Below, in pieces: positions 34,354-35,350 of a stretch of 35,350 nucleotides of DNA. The stretch lies in the NCBI GenBank assembly GCA_025965795.1, contig JAOPWH010000020.1, forward strand, positions 1 through 35,350. The letters are read 5' to 3'. This stretch comes from Blastococcus sp. GTDB lineage: Bacteria; Actinomycetota; Actinomycetes; Mycobacteriales; Geodermatophilaceae. The notes under the pieces are model-generated. The model did not search any database, had not been told where the DNA came from, and was given only the letters and a program-made list of their open reading frames with translations. The first letter of the stretch is position 1; every line of letters starts with the position of its first letter. The translations under genes and the position numbers were made by a program.

Positions 34354-34791
34354 TCAGAGGCAGTAGGGACAGCAGCCGCAGCCGACCGCGACGCTGCGGA
34401 GGCAGCGGACCAGCGCGTCTCCACGGGCGCTCTTCGGCAGGAGCGCATCGCCTCCCGCGGCCGCGACCGTGTGCCGTTCGACGGAGCCGTCCGCGGTGAA
34501 CACGACGACCAGCGGCGGGAGCTCGGCGGCGCGCAGCGCCTCGGTGGCGGCCAGGCCGTTCATCACGGGCATGGAGAGGTCCATGAGGACGACGTCCGGC
34601 CGCAGGCGCGCAACGGCATCCACGACCAGCGAGCCGTTCTCGCACTCCCCCACGACGGCGACACCGTCCGCGTTCGACAGGGTCTCCGACACCGCCGTCC
34701 GAACCATCGGATGGTCGTCGACGACCAGCACGCGGAGGTCGGAGGAGCCGGGGGTACGACGCTGTGCGCACGAGCAACCGGAGCCCGTCAC
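34354..34791 (-). CDS. Stand-alone response-regulator receiver domain with cysteine clusters at both ends
   Basis: The 145-residue protein has a full receiver domain of the NarL/LuxR-type: acidic pair Asp25-Asp26 in VLVVDDHPMV, phosphorylated Asp71 in VVLMDLSMPVMNG, Thr99 in VVVFTADGS and Lys120 in LLPKSARGD. No LuxR DNA-binding domain follows. Instead the protein stops with VAVGCGCCPYCL, having Cys138, 140, 141 and 144; the N-terminus has Cys6 and Cys8 (GSGCSCAQ). GTG 34791 with AGGGG upstream sets the start; an upstream open frame to 34866 has no such site. The cysteines could bind a metal or form disulfides. No histidine kinase is adjacent. Confidence 0.8.
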   Translation of the reverse strand: MTGSGCSCAQRRTPGSSDLRVLVVDDHPMVRTAVSETLSNADGVAVVGECENGSLVVDAVARLRPDVVLMDLSMPVMNGLAATEALRAAELPPLVVVFTADGSVERHTVAAAGGDALLPKSARGDALVRCLRSVAVGCGCCPYCL

Positions 34792-34952
34792 GTCGCCCCT
34801 TCCCAGCCCTGCCCTCCAGCCGTCCCGTACCGACGGCCGACATGGCCATGGGCGCAGCTGAGACACAGGCAGCTCACAGGTCCCGGCCGGGGAAGTCCAG
34901 TGCTACCGGACCGTGGCCTCCGACGGGGGACGCCCTTCCCGGCGGGCGACGG

Positions 34953-35350
34953 ACGAGTCGGCCTGTACGCCGGGTTCTGTCCACGGGCGCCTTGCGGCCT
35001 CCCGATGGGCGGTCATCCATCTAGGCCTGCCGTTGCCGACAGGCTCCAGCGGTCTACCCGCAGGCATCGGGCGGGCAGCCCTCGAACGCCTGCGCAGGAC
35101 GGCGGCGAACCGCCGTCCCTTGTGACCTTGCTCCGGGTGGGGTTTACCGAGCCACACCGGTCACCCGGTGTGCGGTGGTCTCTTACACCGCCGTTTCACC
35201 CTTACCAGCCGCTCTGCCGAAGCAGGACCGCTGGCGGTCTGTTCTCTGTGGCACTGTCCCGCGGGTCACCCCGGGTCGCTGTTAACGACCACCCTGCCCT
35301 GTGGAGCCCGGACGTTCCTCGGCGACGGGGTCTCCCCCGCCGACGCGACC
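34953..35350 (-). ncRNA. rnpB: RNase P RNA, type A, 5' end beyond the window
   Basis: The catalytic RNA of RNase P trims the 5' ends of tRNA precursors. On the minus strand the RNA reads GAGGAACGTCCGGGCTCC near 35320-35303 and ACAGGGCAGGGTGGTCG near 35301-35285, the conserved 5' core. The 3' part includes GGACAGAACCCGGCGTACAGG (split: GGACAGAACCCGG, CGTACAGG) near 34980-34960, the conserved 3' core that pairs with tRNA ends. The 3' terminus is near 34953. The start of the RNA is cut by the window edge. It is very similar in layout to actinobacterial type A RNAs. Confidence 0.95.

Overview
The window is high-GC DNA with tightly packed genes, many GTG starts and many 4-base stop/start overlaps. 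The gene content includes a Flp/Tad pilus locus without an outer-membrane secretin, F420-dependent NADP reductase, FurA-KatG, a baeRF/Vms1-like protein, NadE-PanB next to a GlnA2-type glutamine synthetase, and an actinobacterial type A RNase P RNA. This points to an actinobacterium; the combination suggests Geodermatophilaceae (Blastococcus/Geodermatophilus/Modestobacter type). The family-level placement is inference.

Region 1 (1-3730): the first codons of glnA at the left edge, then a minus-strand operon DoxX - GTP cyclohydrolase I - FAD-dependent ferredoxin reductase. Upstream lies a helix-turn-helix regulator with four C-terminal cysteines. The operon and the regulator gene each carry a similar sequence containing an inverted repeat just before their start codon, so a redox-controlled regulon is likely. 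Region 2 (3836-7729): nadE, panB and a macrolide-type glycosyltransferase on the plus strand. Region 3 (7714-10694): small and metabolic genes, including DUF2784, an L7/L12-like miniprotein, a BtuF-like binding protein with a disturbed 5' end, npdG, a 60-residue protein and a cupin. Region 4 (10834-17674): a membrane GGDEF protein, an M24 peptidase, ChaB, a dehalogenase-like hydrolase, a relic of an Lrp/AsnC regulator, a 4HBT thioesterase that seems to start at CTG, and a run of small stress-type genes (DUF2795, baeRF/Vms1-like, others).

Region 5 (17783-25477): a complete minus-strand Tad pilus locus in the order prepilin peptidase, flp, tadE, tadG, cpaB, cpaE, cpaF, tadB, tadC. The genes from cpaB to tadC are coupled by overlapping stop/start codons. 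A perfect 16-bp hairpin after flp probably sets the ratio of pilin to machinery. Region 6 (25526-30887): ChrA, a Gfo/Idh/MocA oxidoreductase, an orphan ABC ATPase with altered Q-loop and signature motif, a membrane protein and an RsbW-like ATPase. Region 7 (31011-35350): furA-katG, a truncated DUF4349 protein, a stand-alone receiver protein with cysteine clusters at both ends, and the 3' part of rnpB on the minus strand.

No tRNA, insertion sequence, prophage or CRISPR array was seen. The most notable observations are the cysteine-regulator/DoxX/FolE/reductase regulon, the cysteine-tailed receiver, the altered orphan ABC ATPase, the CTG-started thioesterase and the eroded genes (Lrp, DUF4349, possible frameshift in the BtuF-like gene).
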